NCBI GenBank assembly: GCA_018063485.1
Contig: JAGPBG010000008.1
Coordinates: 1-16,625 of the forward strand
Direction: 5' to 3'
DNA length: 16,625 nucleotides
Source: Cypionkella sp.
GTDB taxonomy: Bacteria; Pseudomonadota; Alphaproteobacteria; Rhodobacterales; Rhodobacteraceae
Shown one piece after another: positions 15,627-16,625 of the stretch. Under the pieces are notes generated by a model. It was not told where the DNA came from and searched no databases. It was given only the letters and a program-made list of their open reading frames with translations. The translations under genes were made by a program, and so were the position numbers. Position 1 is the first letter of the stretch. Each line of letters starts with the position of its first letter.

Positions 15627-16090
15627 GCCGGATTTGTGCAATCGACATTGATGAACGTGGGCTGGCGCGCCCGACCGCAGAGATCGAGCAAGAGCGCAAG
15701 GTTGCGATCTATGATCTGCTTGAAGACAATTCCTTCGCCCTGCCGAATCCCACAGCGCCCGCTGGCCCCTATCACCTGGGGCTTGCGATCCGCGAGGGGC
15801 GGCTGGTGTTTGACATAGCTACTGAAGCCACGGAAAAGGTGGGCGAATTTCACCTGTCGCTTGGCCCGTTCCGCCAAGTGGTGAAAGACTACTTCCAGAT
15901 CTGCGAAAGCTATTTCGAGGCCGTGAAACGTCTGCCCCCCAGTCAGATCGAGGCCATTGATATGGCCCGGCGCGGCATTCACAACGAAGGCGCGAGGGTG
16001 TTGCAAGAGCGCCTTAGCGGCAAGGCCGAGGTGGATATCGACACCGCACGCCGCCTGTTCACCCTGATCTGCGTTTTGCACTGGGGCTGA
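15623..16090 (+). CDS. UPF0262 family protein
   Basis: A 155-residue soluble protein of a family with no assigned function, found mainly in alphaproteobacteria and often next to hisD. Recognised by its opening (RICAIDIDE), the stretch ERKVAIYDLLEDNSF, the PYHLGLAIREGRLVFDI strand region and the C-terminal DMARRGIHNEGA...DTARRLFTLICVLHWG segment. No signal peptide, membrane helix or known catalytic motif is seen. The RRGIHNEGA helix is strongly polar and could bind nucleic acid or a partner; this is speculation. The start overlaps hisD by four bases (ATGA) and the stop overlaps the next gene by one base (TGATG), so the three products are made from one message. Confidence 0.9.
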   Translation: MSRICAIDIDERGLARPTAEIEQERKVAIYDLLEDNSFALPNPTAPAGPYHLGLAIREGRLVFDIATEATEKVGEFHLSLGPFRQVVKDYFQICESYFEAVKRLPPSQIEAIDMARRGIHNEGARVLQERLSGKAEVDIDTARRLFTLICVLHWG

Positions 16091-16569
16091 TGGTCGTGGC
16101 GGACTTCCCACATTCGGTGCTGTTTTGCTGTGATCATAACGCCGTCCGCTCGCCCATGGCCGAGGCGATGATGAAGCGGTTCTACGGCCAGCGCGCCTAT
16201 GTTCAGTCTGCTGGCGTCAAGAATGACATGGAGGTGGACGGCTTTTCAGTTGCCGTCTGCGCTGAAATGGGCCTGGAGATCTCGCGTCATCGCTCACGGT
16301 CGTTTGAAGAAATGCGCGAATGGGGCGATGATCTGGGGCAATTCGATCTGATCATTGCGCTGTCGCCCGCCAGTCAGCGCATGGCGTTGGAATTGACGCG
16401 CACCTGTCATCTGGTGGTAGAATATTGGCCGATCCTGGACCCCACCGGCCTTGGCGAAAGCCGGGAGGCGAAACTCTCGGCCTATCGCCAGTCGCGTGAT
16501 CAGATCCGCGAGCGGATGATTGCCCGTTTTGGGTCGCCCGAGGATCTGTCTGACCCCGAAAGCCCATAG
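16090..16569 (+). CDS. Low-molecular-weight phosphatase / arsenate reductase-like protein
   Basis: A 159-residue protein of the low-molecular-weight tyrosine phosphatase fold. The P-loop is C14-D-H-N-A-V-R20-S21 (CX5R-S), and a general-acid aspartate is likely Asp117 in LDPTG. True LMW phosphatases and arsenate reductases usually have CxGNxCRS; here the second position pair is DH and the second loop cysteine is valine, so thioredoxin-coupled arsenate reduction is doubtful. Cys13 beside Cys14 is notable. The ATG at 16090 overlaps the UPF0262 stop. In related genomes I recall infA (IF-1) following this gene, just past the window; the last 56 bases here hold no gene that I can support. Substrate unknown. 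Confidence 0.88.
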   Translation: MVVADFPHSVLFCCDHNAVRSPMAEAMMKRFYGQRAYVQSAGVKNDMEVDGFSVAVCAEMGLEISRHRSRSFEEMREWGDDLGQFDLIIALSPASQRMALELTRTCHLVVEYWPILDPTGLGESREAKLSAYRQSRDQIRERMIARFGSPEDLSDPESP

Positions 16570-16625
16570 CAGGGGTTCACATTTTCATCTGTCGGAAAAT
16601 ATCCCACGGGGGAGCGGCCAAAGGC

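Noticed and set aside
16570..16625. Promoter or start of a following gene at the window edge
   Set aside because: Only 56 bases remain and no start codon with a ribosome-binding site or clear promoter could be supported.

Overview
The window looks like a chromosomal segment of a denitrifying alphaproteobacterium of the Rhodobacterales (Paracoccus/Rhodobacter/Roseobacter relatives). This is inferred from the high G+C, a norCBQDEF order matching Paracoccus-type loci, the alphaproteobacterial hisD-UPF0262-phosphatase cluster, and an FNR/NNR-type operator. No database search was possible, so family assignments rest on motifs and remembered family features.

Layout. (1) 1-498 (+): the 3' end of a radical-SAM/SPASM protein, probably an anaerobic sulfatase-maturating enzyme. 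(2) 499-608: a long imperfect inverted repeat with an 18-bp perfect core, between convergent genes. (3) 622-6062 (-): a complete, tightly coupled nitric oxide reductase operon norC-norB-norQ-norD-norE-norF. NorC and NorB form the cytochrome c-dependent reductase, NorQ (MoxR AAA+) and NorD (VWA) are its assembly/activation pair, and NorE/NorF are small membrane accessory proteins. Upstream of norC, TTAAC-N4-GTCAA sits at -41.5 relative to a predicted start, with a TATAGG -10, as in NNR/NnrR/FNR class II promoters. (4) 6240-6479 (+): a divergent 79-residue two-helix membrane protein. (5) 6629-7063 (-): an NsrR-type Rrf2 regulator with Asp8 and three cysteines, preceded by a 25-bp dyad that is probably its own operator. 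(6) 7137-11065 (-): an ABC importer (binding protein, two permeases, ATPase) of the iron/polyamine/phosphonate/thiamine class, with a strong hairpin after the binding-protein gene. (7) 11382-14140 (+): metG, followed with a one-base overlap by a GlxA-family (DJ-1/PfpI plus AraC) regulator. (8) 14316-16569 (+): hisD, a UPF0262 gene and a low-molecular-weight phosphatase-like gene, joined by stop/start overlaps.

How it works together. Two NO-responsive regulatory inputs appear side by side: a probable NNR/NnrR-type site driving the NO reductase operon, and an Fe-S NO sensor (NsrR-like) with its own dyad operator. The regulator that would bind the norC box is not in the window, nor are nitrite or nitrous oxide reductase genes. 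The ABC importer lies directly upstream of nsrR on the same strand; its substrate cannot be assigned and a functional link to NO metabolism is unproven.

Most of this is well-known biology. The parts least explained are the divergent small membrane protein, the uncharacterised importer beside nsrR, the metG-regulator coupling, the UPF0262/phosphatase pair and the long inverted repeat. I saw no CRISPR array, transposase, rRNA or tRNA.
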